DNA of 64,000 nt from an uncultured Selenomonadaceae bacterium (GTDB lineage: Bacteria > Bacillota > Negativicutes > Selenomonadales > Selenomonadaceae), in the NCBI GenBank assembly GCA_905233135.1, contig CAJOCQ010000008.1, positions 22,858 through 86,857 on the forward strand. Direction: 5' to 3'. Both the position numbers and the translations under genes were made by a program. The notes under the pieces were generated by a model. The model was not told where the DNA came from and searched no databases. It saw only the letters and a program-made list of their open reading frames with translations. Within the stretch, counting starts at the first letter, position 1. Each line of letters starts with the position of its first letter. This document shows positions 25,596 to 34,764 of the stretch, one piece after another.

Positions 25596-26888
25596 TCAAA
25601 TTTTTTTCATAGAATCAAAAATTTTCAGCATTTCCAGCAAATAATTTAATTCAGTAAATTTTTGCCAATCTGCTGCAACGGGCGTTTTGAAATTTTCCAT
25701 AAGTTTTGGCAACATTCTTATGCAAAATTGAAGAATTTTTTCAGCGGCGGGATAATTCAGCGGCAGAATTTTTGGCAGTTCGGAAATTAAAAGGCGCAAA
25801 TCTGCAACGGTTACAGTTGTTTTCAAAGTGCCGCAAATTGCCTCCAATGAAATCTCCTCAAAAAATTTTCCTGCAGTTTCGTTGAAAGATTTTTCGTGCA
25901 AGTACGCGGCTAATCTTCGGCAAGTCAAAAAAGTTTCCATTTGCCCTTCAAAGATTTTTTTTGGCGCGTCATTTGCAAAAGTCGGCGATAAATTCTTCAG
26001 AAGAGCATTATAAACCCTTTTTATTTTTGTTGCATTATTTTCTGCAGAAATTTTCGGGCGGGCGGCGTAATATTTCAAAATGCTGTTGTCAAAAATTTCG
26101 TTATGGTCATCGCGTGCGAAACGTTCAAGGTTGTAAATATTTCTTTTGTTATCGGCGGTGCCGCGTTCAATTTTTGCAAAATATTCTTCCTTCGACTTGA
26201 CGGAATAATGATTCATAACAATTTTATCAGTAAGCGGCGGATTATTGAAGAAAAGCTGAACTTTTTCGCCGTTGGAATTTACCGCGTTAAAACCTTCAAA
26301 GTAAAAAGCAAAATGCGGGTTGCCGAAATGATGAACTTTGCGCGGATTGGTAATAGTACTGACGTGCGCAGTGCCGCCCGGCAACTTTTTTTCTGTAAGC
26401 AAAGGAATCCAATCGACGGGCGCACGGCGCGTGAATCTTTCCAAAACGCCGCGTGTATAATCAGCCTTTTCAAGATTATTTGAGCCGAAATAAAAAATAT
26501 TTGCGGCGAGCCCGCCTGCATTTTTTCTATCAGCCAAAATTTCGTCAACAACTTCAACAATGCTTTTATCGTTTTGCGGGAAAATAAATTCGTCGGCGTC
26601 GATAAAAGCAATGTATCTGCAGAAAAATTTATAATCTTGAATAGCTTTGTTGTAGGCAACATATTGCATTGCCTTGCCGGGAAAAAATTTATAGGTAACT
26701 GTTCCCGCGTCAATGTACGGTTGCAAAATTTCTTTCAGATTGTCGGGGCTTTCGTTATCGTAAATGTAAAAATGATTGACGCCCGCCGCCAAATGATAAT
26801 CCAGCCATTCTTTGACGTAGGGAGCCTCATTTTTCATTATTGCAACAACCGCCAAATCGTACAGAAATAAATTTTTATCGACTGCCAA
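25596..26888 (-). CDS. GT92-like glycosyltransferase, copy 2
   Basis: 430 residues with a GT-A fold of the glycosyltransferase 92 / Glyco_tranf_2_4 type: VVAIMKNEAPYVKEWLDYH, FYIYDNESPDN, and the metal-binding DxD motif in FIDADEFIFP. The C-terminal 150 residues are a helical tail not recognised. Start TTG 26888 after GGAGGGG. It is a tandem paralogue of the next gene upstream: the first 45 residues are almost identical and the rest is clearly similar but diverged. Such enzymes add sugars to surface glycans or proteins. Position inside the glycogen/maltodextrin block hints at use of the same sugar-nucleotide pool, but this is inference. Confidence 0.8.
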   Translation of the reverse strand: MAVDKNLFLYDLAVVAIMKNEAPYVKEWLDYHLAAGVNHFYIYDNESPDNLKEILQPYIDAGTVTYKFFPGKAMQYVAYNKAIQDYKFFCRYIAFIDADEFIFPQNDKSIVEVVDEILADRKNAGGLAANIFYFGSNNLEKADYTRGVLERFTRRAPVDWIPLLTEKKLPGGTAHVSTITNPRKVHHFGNPHFAFYFEGFNAVNSNGEKVQLFFNNPPLTDKIVMNHYSVKSKEEYFAKIERGTADNKRNIYNLERFARDDHNEIFDNSILKYYAARPKISAENNATKIKRVYNALLKNLSPTFANDAPKKIFEGQMETFLTCRRLAAYLHEKSFNETAGKFFEEISLEAICGTLKTTVTVADLRLLISELPKILPLNYPAAEKILQFCIRMLPKLMENFKTPVAADWQKFTELNYLLEMLKIFDSMKKI

Positions 26889-26904
26889 AAAATCCCCTCC
26901 AAAA

Positions 26905-28200
26905 TTATTTGTGGTTGTAGTTATCGAAAGTTTTTAACAAGTTCAACAAATGATTCAGTTGCACGTATTCGCTCCAATTACTTTGTAAGCGGCAAATATT
27001 TATAAGTTGCGGAAGAATTTGAATGCAATTTTGGCGGATATTTTGTACAACGGGATAATTCAGCCGCAAAATTTCGGGCAGTGCAGTGATAAGTAATCTG
27101 AAATCTGCAATGCTGAAATTTCCTGCAAAAGATTTAAAAATTGCATTGAGTGCGGCTTCTTCAAAAATTTTTCCTGCAGTATCGCCCAAAACTTCTTTGC
27201 GCAAATAAGACGCCAACGCGCGGCAAGTTAAAAATGTTTCCATTTGCCCTGTAAAATTTTGTGGCGTAGATTTTTCCGAAAAAACAGGAGCCAAATTTTT
27301 CACAAGAGCTACGCACAATTTCTGATAGTCAATCTGCTTGCTTGCCGCCAAACTTTTAAGCACATTTTCCGCCCCCCCATCTGGGATTAGCGTACTTATG
27401 CGGTTTTCTCGATATTTTAAAATGCTGTCATCGAAAACGTCGTTTTTATCGTGCACTTTAAAACCTTCCAAAGAATAAAAATCTTTCAATGAATCTACAT
27501 TGCCACGATTAATTTTAGTATAATATTCTTCTTTAGACTTGCAGTAATAGTGATGAATAATAATTTTGCTGAATGTTGGAGGATTATTAAATGGTCCCTG
27601 AATAATATTGCCGTTTTCATTGACAGAATAACAATTTTCAAAATAATTAGCAAAATGAGAGTTAAAATAGAAATTAATTCTTCGGGGATTTGAGATAGTT
27701 TTCACGTGTTTATTAGCTGCAAAGTCATCATTTGCACGTCTGGTAAACCTTTCAAGTACACCACGCGAATAATCAGCTTTTTCTTGTCCGTTAGACCCAA
27801 AACAAGCCCAATTAATTCCCAATCCGCTAATATTAGGATCAATAGAAAAAATTTCATCTGCAACTTCAGAAATAGTTGGTTTACTTTTTGGAAAAATAAA
27901 TTCATCGCCATCAAAAAATATAATGTATCGGCAGAAAAATTTATACTTTCTGACAGCCTCATTAAATGCTACATGCATCATAGCTTTTCCCGGCAAAAAA
28001 GTATAAGTAACAATTCCTGCGTCAATGTAAGGTTGCAAAACTTCTTTCAAGTTATCGGGGCTGTCATTATCGTAAATATAAAAATGGTCAACGCCCGCCA
28101 ATAAATGATAGTCAAGCCATTCTTTGACGTAGGGAGCCTCATTTTTCATTATTGTAACAACCGCTAAATCGTGTAGAAATAAATTTTTATCGACTGCCAA
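26905..28200 (-). CDS. GT92-like glycosyltransferase, copy 1
   Basis: 431 residues, paralogue of the following gene. The same MKNEAPYVKEWLDYH opening and YDNDSPDN are present, with the DxD motif as FFDGDEFIFP, followed by a longer, diverged C-terminal helical region (SLAASKQIDYQKLCVALVKN). Start TTG 28200 after GGAGGCG. The 16-base gap to copy 2 means the two are translated from one mRNA. A terminator separates the pair from glgA, so they may have their own promoter, which I could not identify. Donor and acceptor are unknown. Confidence 0.8.
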   Translation of the reverse strand: MAVDKNLFLHDLAVVTIMKNEAPYVKEWLDYHLLAGVDHFYIYDNDSPDNLKEVLQPYIDAGIVTYTFLPGKAMMHVAFNEAVRKYKFFCRYIIFFDGDEFIFPKSKPTISEVADEIFSIDPNISGLGINWACFGSNGQEKADYSRGVLERFTRRANDDFAANKHVKTISNPRRINFYFNSHFANYFENCYSVNENGNIIQGPFNNPPTFSKIIIHHYYCKSKEEYYTKINRGNVDSLKDFYSLEGFKVHDKNDVFDDSILKYRENRISTLIPDGGAENVLKSLAASKQIDYQKLCVALVKNLAPVFSEKSTPQNFTGQMETFLTCRALASYLRKEVLGDTAGKIFEEAALNAIFKSFAGNFSIADFRLLITALPEILRLNYPVVQNIRQNCIQILPQLINICRLQSNWSEYVQLNHLLNLLKTFDNYNHK

Positions 28201-28228
28201 AAAAATCGCCTCCGTTGGTAAAGAAAAA

Positions 28229-28265
28229 AGCCCGACGAGAGAAAAGCCGCTCGCCGAGCTTTTTT
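28229..28265. terminator. Bidirectional terminator between glgA and the GT92-like pair
   Basis: AGCCCGACGAG and CTCGCCGAGCT form an 11-bp stem (one wobble) with a T-run on each strand. It would end the glg transcript on the minus strand. Confidence 0.8.
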
Positions 28266-28345
28266 AGGGGAAAGGGCAAAGTGAAAAGTGAAAAGAACTT
28301 TAAAAATTTTCGCCCCTTTACACTTTACACTCTTCACTTTCCACT
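28266..28345. repeat. Long imperfect hairpin of AAAGTGA words after glgA
   Basis: AAAGTGAAAAGTGAAAAG on the left, and CTTTACACTTTACACTCTTC plus CACTTTCC on the right, pair over most of their length around an A/T-rich loop. The arms are built from 7-8-base words. It immediately follows the glgA stop codon. Confidence 0.6.
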
Positions 28346-28348
28346 AAA

Positions 28349-29797
28349 TTATTTAGCCATTAATTTTTCGTAAAGTGCTTTGTATTCGCGGGCAGATTCA
28401 GTCCAGCTGTAATCGCTGTTCATAGCATTTGAAACGATTTGCAGCCAAATTTCAAAATTGCCGTAAGTGCTGAGCGCACGCTTTAAAGCGTACATCATTT
28501 CGTGCGCGTTGTAGTTGGAGAAGACAAAGCCGTTGCCTTCTTTTTCGTACTTGTCGTATTGGTGTACGGTATCTTTTAAGCCGCCCGTTTCACGAACAAC
28601 GGGAGCCGCGCCGTAACGCATAGCAATAAGTTGTCCAATTCCGCAAGGTTCATAATTCGACGGCATCAAGAAAATATCTGACGCGCCGTAAATTCTCTGC
28701 GCAAGTTCGTTCGAGAAATAAATATTGGTAGAAACTTTTTGCGGGAAACGCCACTGCAAGCCTTTAAACCAATCTTCGTAAACTTTATCGCCCGTGCCGA
28801 GCAATACAAATTGGAAGTCTTCGTGCTGTAAAAGTTCGTCCATCATTCTAACAACTAAATCTAAACCTTTTGCAGCAACAAGGCGCGTAACCATTGAAAC
28901 AACAGGAACTTTTCTATTTTGCGGCAAGCCCAAAATTTCTTGCAGTTTAATTTTGTTATCGCCCTTGCGTTCAAAAGCGTTAAAGGCGTCCGAACTGTCA
29001 TATTGCACGAAGAGATTTTTATCGGTTGCAGGGTTATAAACGTCATAGTCGATACCGTTTACAATGCCGTACAAATCGTCTTTGCGGGCACGGAGCAAGC
29101 CGTCAAGGTGTTCGCCGAAATATTCATATTGAATTTCTTGAGCGTAAGTTTTGCTGACGGTTGAAACGTAATCTGCGTAGATAATGCCGCCCTTCATAAA
29201 GTTTACCGCGTCATAAAATTCCAAGTCGCCGTTGTTGAAATATTTCCAATCGAGCCCCAAAACGTCGCCCATAACGTCCTTCGGGAAAACGCCTTGATAT
29301 TTCAAATTATGAATTGTGTACAGTGTTTTAATATTGGCGTAGCGTTCATCGCCCATATGTTCGAGTTTCAAGAAAACGGGAACAAGTGCGCTTTGCCAAT
29401 CGTTGCAGTTGATAACGTCGGGGAAAAAGTCAATAGCCGGCAAGCAGTTAAGAATTGCGCGGCAGAAGAAAGAAAATCTTTCTGCGTCGTCGTCGTAGCC
29501 GTAAAGCCCTTCACGGTAATAATATTCTTCGTTATCTACAAAATAGAAAGTCAAGCCGTCAATTTCGTATTTATCGATACCGACATATTTTGTACGCCAC
29601 GATACGGGAATTGTACCGTCGTAAACGTGTTCCATTTTGTTGCGAAATTCTTCCTTGATTTTGCCAAATTTCGGCATAATAACGCGCACGTCAACGCCTT
29701 GTTGCTTGAGAGCTTTTGGCAGGGAGCCTGCAACGTCAGCCAAGCCGCCCGTTTTTACGAACGGATTAGCTTCAGATGCTACGTAAAGAACTTTCAT
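28349..29797 (-). CDS. glgA: Glycogen synthase (ADP-glucose dependent, GT5)
   Basis: 482 residues, the normal size for GlgA. It adds glucose from ADP-glucose to the non-reducing ends of glycogen. The ADP-glucose site KTGGLADV is at residues 15-22. Further marks are INCNDWQSALVP, YTIHNLKYQG, VSMVTRLVAAKGLDLV and the C-terminal PSNYEPCGIGQLIAMRYG with the catalytic Glu region. GGAGGG precedes the ATG by eight bases. It is the last of the core glg genes before a terminator. Confidence 0.96.
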   Translation of the reverse strand: MKVLYVASEANPFVKTGGLADVAGSLPKALKQQGVDVRVIMPKFGKIKEEFRNKMEHVYDGTIPVSWRTKYVGIDKYEIDGLTFYFVDNEEYYYREGLYGYDDDAERFSFFCRAILNCLPAIDFFPDVINCNDWQSALVPVFLKLEHMGDERYANIKTLYTIHNLKYQGVFPKDVMGDVLGLDWKYFNNGDLEFYDAVNFMKGGIIYADYVSTVSKTYAQEIQYEYFGEHLDGLLRARKDDLYGIVNGIDYDVYNPATDKNLFVQYDSSDAFNAFERKGDNKIKLQEILGLPQNRKVPVVSMVTRLVAAKGLDLVVRMMDELLQHEDFQFVLLGTGDKVYEDWFKGLQWRFPQKVSTNIYFSNELAQRIYGASDIFLMPSNYEPCGIGQLIAMRYGAAPVVRETGGLKDTVHQYDKYEKEGNGFVFSNYNAHEMMYALKRALSTYGNFEIWLQIVSNAMNSDYSWTESAREYKALYEKLMAK

Positions 29798-29864
29798 ATT
29801 AATATCCCTCCGTGAAAAAATTTTTAGTTAAGCCGAATTTTTTTCGACAATGAAATTTCAAAAA

Positions 29865-30128
29865 TTAACAAGCGGCGCGTTTATTGGGTTCTTCGCCGAC
29901 AGCAAATTTTCTAGTTTTGCCCGCCTCACGTTTAAAGCGGGAAAAATCTTTTTGCGCTTCGGTTAATTTTGGACGCCCGCGTCTTTTTTTAGTTTCGTTG
30001 CTTAATTTTAATTCATTTTCTTCAGTAAAGTCAATCGAAGTTAAAACATTTCCCGCTTGAATAGTTTTGATTGACGAAATAAAATGCATTGAATCAAGCC
30101 CCAAAGAATCAATTACTTTTGCCGGCAT
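29865..30128 (-). CDS. Small hypothetical protein with AT-hook-like motif
   Basis: 87 residues from the ATG at 30128, which lies inside the last codons of glgB (20-base overlap), so it would be translated by coupling; no good RBS is visible. The middle carries KKRRGRPKLTEAQKDF, an AT-hook-like RGRP core that binds the minor groove of A/T-rich DNA in other proteins. The front half (SLGLDSMHFISSIKTIQAG) is unfamiliar. The open frame extends upstream antisense-free into glgB but that part mirrors glgB coding sequence in another frame. Placement between glgB and glgA suggests a regulatory or accessory role, but this is a guess. Confidence 0.5.
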   Translation of the reverse strand: MPAKVIDSLGLDSMHFISSIKTIQAGNVLTSIDFTEENELKLSNETKKRRGRPKLTEAQKDFSRFKREAGKTRKFAVGEEPNKRAAC

Positions 30129-32046
30129 CTTCGCGTTTATGTTTAAGGTAGATAGTAGCAAGCGGCGGGACGCGAATTTCAATCGACTGTGCGCGGTTAT
30201 GCCAAGCAACATCTTGAGCCCAAAGGTCGCCTTCATTTTTTACGCCGCTGCCGCCGAATTCTTCATTGTCGGAATTGAAAACTTCGACGTACGCGCCCTT
30301 GTCGGGGACGCCGATTCTGTAGCCGATACGAACTTCAGGCGTAAAGTTGCAAACTGCAATAATATAATCTTCGCTGTCTTTCGCCTTGCGAATGAATGAA
30401 ACAACGCTGTTATCGTTATCGTTCGGGTCAATCCATTGGAAGCCATTCCAGTCAAAATCAATCTGCCAAAAAGCTTTATTGTCGCAGTAGAATTTATTCA
30501 ATGCCTGCGAATATTTTTGCATTTGAGTATGTTTTTCGTACTGTTCGACTAAGTGCCAATCCAAGCTGTCATTTTCATTCCATTCAATGAATTGTCCGTA
30601 TTCGCCGCCCATAAACAAAAGTTTCTTGCCGGGATGAGCCATCCAATAACCGAAGAATCCGCGCAGCCCTGCAAATTTCTGCCAATAATCGCCCGGCATT
30701 TTTTCAATCAAAGAGCATTTGCCGTGAACAACTTCATCATGACTAAGCGGCAAGATAAAGTTTTCTGAAAAAGCGTACATAAACGAGAAAGTAACTTTGT
30801 CATGGTTCCATTTTCTGTAAATCGGATCAAGGCTGACATATTTGAGCATATCGTTCATCCAGCCCATATTCCATTTGTAGTTGAAACCGAGCCCGCCCAT
30901 ATAAACAGGCTTTGAAATTAAAGGCCAATCAGTGGATTCTTCAGCCATCATTAAGGCGTTGGGGTGATATTTGAAAACTGCCTCGTTAAGGTTTTTAATA
31001 AATTCAATAGCTTCAAGGTTGCCTGTATCGCCGTATTTATTGGGCGTCCATTCGCCTTCTTCGCGCCCAAAATTCAGGTACAGCATATTTGCAACGCCGT
31101 CAATTCTCAAGCCGTCAATATGATATTCTTCAAACCAGAAAAGCGCGTTGGAAATTAAAAAGCTGTGAACTTCTGTGCGCCCGTAGTCAAAATTGATTGT
31201 ACCCCAGCCCTTGTTGTCTGCAAGTTGCGGGTTATCGGATTCATAAAGGTTAGTACCGTCGAATTCGCGCAGACCTTCATTATTTTTGCAGAAATGACCG
31301 GGTACCCAGTCCATAATGACGCCTATACCGTTTTTGTGCGCGGTTTCAATGAAATAACGGAAATCATCAGGCTCGCCGTAACGGCTGGTTGCCGCGTAGT
31401 AGCCCGTTGTTTGATAGCCCCATGAACCGTCGAAGGGGTGTTCCGTCATCGGCATAAATTCAATATGGGTATAGTTCATTTTCTTGACGTAGGGAATTAA
31501 ACGCTCGGCAAGTTCGCGGTACGATAAATAAACGTCGTCAACGTCACTGTTGCCGCGCCCTTTACGTTGCCAAGAGCCCGCGTGCACTTCATAAATTAAC
31601 ATTGGGCGGCTATAGGAAGATTCTTTGGATTTAGCTTCCATATATTCGCCGTCGCCCCATTGATAATTTTCCATATTGTAAAGACGGGAAGCGGTATTAG
31701 GTTTTCTTTCGCAGAAGAAGCCGTAAGGATCCGCTTTTAAAATGTGCGGACCGCCCCATTGCGGCTCAATGGCGTATTTGTATTTATCGCCCTGTTTCAA
31801 GCCTTCAATAAAAATTTCCCAAGTTTCGCCGTCGCCGAGACGAATCATTTTATGAACGCGCGTATCCCAATTATTGAAATCGCCGACAACGCTTACAGAT
31901 TTAGCATTTTTCGCCCAAACGGCAAAGCGAACGCCCTTTTTGCCTTCGTGTTCGATAAAGTGCGCGCCGAGCATTTCGTAAGCGTGAAAATTTGTTCCTT
32001 GATGGAATAAATATAAATCATATTCGCTGAGTGCGGAAGTTTTCAC
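30109..32046 (-). CDS. glgB: 1,4-alpha-glucan branching enzyme
   Basis: 645 residues, GH13 branching enzyme that makes alpha-1,6 branches in glycogen. The N-terminal CBM48 domain (VRFAVWAKNAKSVSVVGDFN) is followed by the barrel: DWVPGHF, GLRIDGVANMLY (nucleophile Asp about 315), MMAEEST (Glu about 367) and LSHDEVVHG (Asp about 436). The start is GTG 32046, nine bases after AAAGGAGG. It follows glgP after 51 bases. Confidence 0.96.
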   Translation of the reverse strand: MKTSALSEYDLYLFHQGTNFHAYEMLGAHFIEHEGKKGVRFAVWAKNAKSVSVVGDFNNWDTRVHKMIRLGDGETWEIFIEGLKQGDKYKYAIEPQWGGPHILKADPYGFFCERKPNTASRLYNMENYQWGDGEYMEAKSKESSYSRPMLIYEVHAGSWQRKGRGNSDVDDVYLSYRELAERLIPYVKKMNYTHIEFMPMTEHPFDGSWGYQTTGYYAATSRYGEPDDFRYFIETAHKNGIGVIMDWVPGHFCKNNEGLREFDGTNLYESDNPQLADNKGWGTINFDYGRTEVHSFLISNALFWFEEYHIDGLRIDGVANMLYLNFGREEGEWTPNKYGDTGNLEAIEFIKNLNEAVFKYHPNALMMAEESTDWPLISKPVYMGGLGFNYKWNMGWMNDMLKYVSLDPIYRKWNHDKVTFSFMYAFSENFILPLSHDEVVHGKCSLIEKMPGDYWQKFAGLRGFFGYWMAHPGKKLLFMGGEYGQFIEWNENDSLDWHLVEQYEKHTQMQKYSQALNKFYCDNKAFWQIDFDWNGFQWIDPNDNDNSVVSFIRKAKDSEDYIIAVCNFTPEVRIGYRIGVPDKGAYVEVFNSDNEEFGGSGVKNEGDLWAQDVAWHNRAQSIEIRVPPLATIYLKHKREDAGKSN

Positions 32047-32097
32047 AGAGTTAATCCTCCTTTGGTATGTGTTAGGAAAATTTTTACAATTCCCTAA

Positions 32098-34563
32098 TTA
32101 CTGGATTTTGCAGGGTACGATGCTCCAAATATCGTCCGCGTATTCGTCAATGGTTCTGTCAGACGAGAAACGCGCCGAATTTGCAATATTAACGGCGGCG
32201 GAGCGGAGCCAGCCGATTCTGTCTTGATAACGCGCGTAAATTTCGCTGTGCGCGTCAATGTAGGCGTTGAAGTCTTTCAAAATGAAAAATTCGTCGCCGC
32301 CTTGAATAAGATAATCGCGCAGGGATTGGAAATTCCCGTACGTGCCGTCAGTCAATTTGTTGACAACGATTTTAACATTGTTGTTATTGTTGTATTCGTT
32401 CCAAGCTGAATATTCGCCTGTTTCATAGTAGCGAAGAACTTCGCCCGCCTTCAAGCCGAAAATAACAATATTATCGTCGCCTACAGCTTCCCTAATTTCA
32501 ACGTTTGCGCCGTCAAGCGTTCCTAAAGTAATTGCGCCGTTCATCATAAATTTCATATTGCCTGTACCTGACGCTTCTTTTGACGCGGTAGAAATTTGCT
32601 CTGAAACATCGGCGGCGGGGTAAACAATTTCGCCAATCGACACGCCGAAATTTTCAATGAAGACAACTTTTAACTTGCCTTTAATCGACGGGTCATTATT
32701 GACTTTCGCGGCAACCGCCAAAATTAATCTGATAGTTTCTTTAGCAATAAAATAACCGGGCGCGGCTTTTCCGCCGAAGAAATAAGTTGTTGCGGGCGGA
32801 TTGTAGCTCGGGTCATTCTTCAATTTTTCGTACTGCCAAATAATATGCAAAATGTTCATTAATTGGCGTTTGTAGGAGTGAATACGTTTAACTTGAATAT
32901 CAAAAAGTGTATCGGGGTCAACGTCAATATCATTATGTTTTTTAACGTAATTTGCAAGTGCAACTTTGCGCAGGTGTTTAATTCTGCCGAGTTCTTCCAA
33001 AACCAATCTGTCATCAACCGCCTCATTAAGCAAGTCAAGCTGTTCGGGGTGTCTGTGCCAAATTCGACTTCCAATAGTATTATCAATCAAATTTGCAAGT
33101 TCGGGATTTGCGCCCATTAACCAGCGGCGGTGCGTAATACCGTTAGTTTTGTTGTTGAACATACGCGGCCAATATTCGTAAAAGTCATGCAAAGTTGTTG
33201 ACTTCAAAATTTCAGAATGTATTCTTGCAACGCCGTTTACAGAATGTGAACCGACAATAGCAAGACGCGCCATATGAACTTCGCCGTTTTCAATAATCGA
33301 CATTGCGCGGAGTTTATCAACATTGCCGGGATAACGCGCCTTGACGTATTCGACGTGGCGGCGGTTGATTTCTTCAATAATCATATAAATTCGCGGCAAG
33401 AGCGGCTTGAACATATCGACAGGCCAACGCTCCAACGCTTCAGGCATAATTGTATGATTGGTATAAGCCATTGTATTTCTTGTGATAACCCAAGCTTCAT
33501 TCCATTCCAAATTATACTCATCAACCAAAAGGCGCATCAATTCTGCAACGCATAACGCGGGGTGCGTGTCGTTAATGTGAATAGCAATTTTTTTGTCAAA
33601 TTCACGAATATTAAAACCTGAGCGTACGAAATGACGGACGATAGATTGAACGCCTGCAGAAACCATAAAGTATTCTTGAATCAAGCGCATTCTGCGCCCT
33701 TCATGCGAACTGTCATCGGGATAAAGATATTGCGTGATACTTTCAACAAAATTTCTGTAGTCATTTTTAGCTTTTAATTGTTCGTGCGTCAACATTCCGT
33801 AATCAGAAAAATCGCGGTTTACTTCAGCATTCCAAAGGCGCAAAGTGTTTACTGTTTTGTTGTGATAGCCGACAATCGGCACATCGTAGGGAACAGCCAT
33901 AACAACCATAGCGTCTTCGTGAACAAGTTTCAAAGAGCCGTCGCCCTGTTCTTTCATGTAGGCGTTGCCGTTGAATTTTACGTTAATAGATTTATCCGGT
34001 TTGCGGTATTCCCAAGCAAAACCGTCGCGGAGCCAATTATCGGGAATTTCAACCTGTTGCCCGCGCATAATTTTTTGTTCAAAAAGCCCGTACTGATAAC
34101 GAATACTGCAACCATGACCCGGCAAACGGTGCGCTGCCAATGAATCAATAAAACAAGCGGCAAGTCTTCCCAAGCCGCCGTTGCCCAATCCTGCGTCAGG
34201 TTCTTCTTCAATGGCGTCATCCAAATTTAAATTCAAATCTTCCATAACTTCCCTAAAAGCTTCATCGATACCGAGATTGATTAAATTGGATTTTAAAAGA
34301 CGCCCCATCAAAAATTCAATGGAGAAATAATAAACCTGTTTAACTTGCCTATCCATATAGGCTTTGTTGGTTTTAATCCAGTTTTCAGAAATAATTTGTT
34401 TAGCTACAGCTGCAACGGTTTTATAAATATCGTTCATCGGCAGTTCGGAAATATCGCGCCCGAACATAATATGAGCCGAGCTGATAAAACGATTTTTCAG
34501 ATTTTCTTTAAGTTTCTCATATTCCTTGCTGACTGCGGCTTTTTTGTCAATTTCTTTTGCCAA
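32098..34563 (-). CDS. glgP: Glycogen/alpha-glucan phosphorylase
   Basis: 821 residues from the TTG at 34563 (AAGGAGGG upstream); the frame is open for 12 further codons without support. PLP enzyme that releases glucose-1-phosphate from alpha-1,4 glucan ends. Family marks: GLGNGGLGRLAACFIDS, MLTHEQL, INDTHPALCVAELMRLL, the RIHSYKRQLMN segment and EASGTGNMKFMMNGA, whose lysine near residue 672 binds PLP. About 200 bases separate it from glgD; they hold a CTCAAC/GTTGAG hairpin (34727-34746) and no gene. Confidence 0.96.
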   Translation of the reverse strand: MAKEIDKKAAVSKEYEKLKENLKNRFISSAHIMFGRDISELPMNDIYKTVAAVAKQIISENWIKTNKAYMDRQVKQVYYFSIEFLMGRLLKSNLINLGIDEAFREVMEDLNLNLDDAIEEEPDAGLGNGGLGRLAACFIDSLAAHRLPGHGCSIRYQYGLFEQKIMRGQQVEIPDNWLRDGFAWEYRKPDKSINVKFNGNAYMKEQGDGSLKLVHEDAMVVMAVPYDVPIVGYHNKTVNTLRLWNAEVNRDFSDYGMLTHEQLKAKNDYRNFVESITQYLYPDDSSHEGRRMRLIQEYFMVSAGVQSIVRHFVRSGFNIREFDKKIAIHINDTHPALCVAELMRLLVDEYNLEWNEAWVITRNTMAYTNHTIMPEALERWPVDMFKPLLPRIYMIIEEINRRHVEYVKARYPGNVDKLRAMSIIENGEVHMARLAIVGSHSVNGVARIHSEILKSTTLHDFYEYWPRMFNNKTNGITHRRWLMGANPELANLIDNTIGSRIWHRHPEQLDLLNEAVDDRLVLEELGRIKHLRKVALANYVKKHNDIDVDPDTLFDIQVKRIHSYKRQLMNILHIIWQYEKLKNDPSYNPPATTYFFGGKAAPGYFIAKETIRLILAVAAKVNNDPSIKGKLKVVFIENFGVSIGEIVYPAADVSEQISTASKEASGTGNMKFMMNGAITLGTLDGANVEIREAVGDDNIVIFGLKAGEVLRYYETGEYSAWNEYNNNNNVKIVVNKLTDGTYGNFQSLRDYLIQGGDEFFILKDFNAYIDAHSEIYARYQDRIGWLRSAAVNIANSARFSSDRTIDEYADDIWSIVPCKIQ

Positions 34564-34764
34564 ACAGAAACCCTCCTTAAAAAATTTATTTCGCCGCACA
34601 ATGTGAGGAAGAGAATAATAATGCGAGCGATTTTAAAAAATCATAAAAAGTGGCGAATTTCCACAGCCGAGCCAAATTATTTCTCGTCGGTAAAAATCCG
34701 CCGCCTTTCATTTTCATATAGAATTACTCAACAACATTTTGGTTGAGATTAAAAATTTTTCAGA

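Noticed and set aside
29294..29815. 173-codon plus-strand frame antisense to glgA
   Set aside because: Fully overlaps the highly conserved glgA gene; no independent support.
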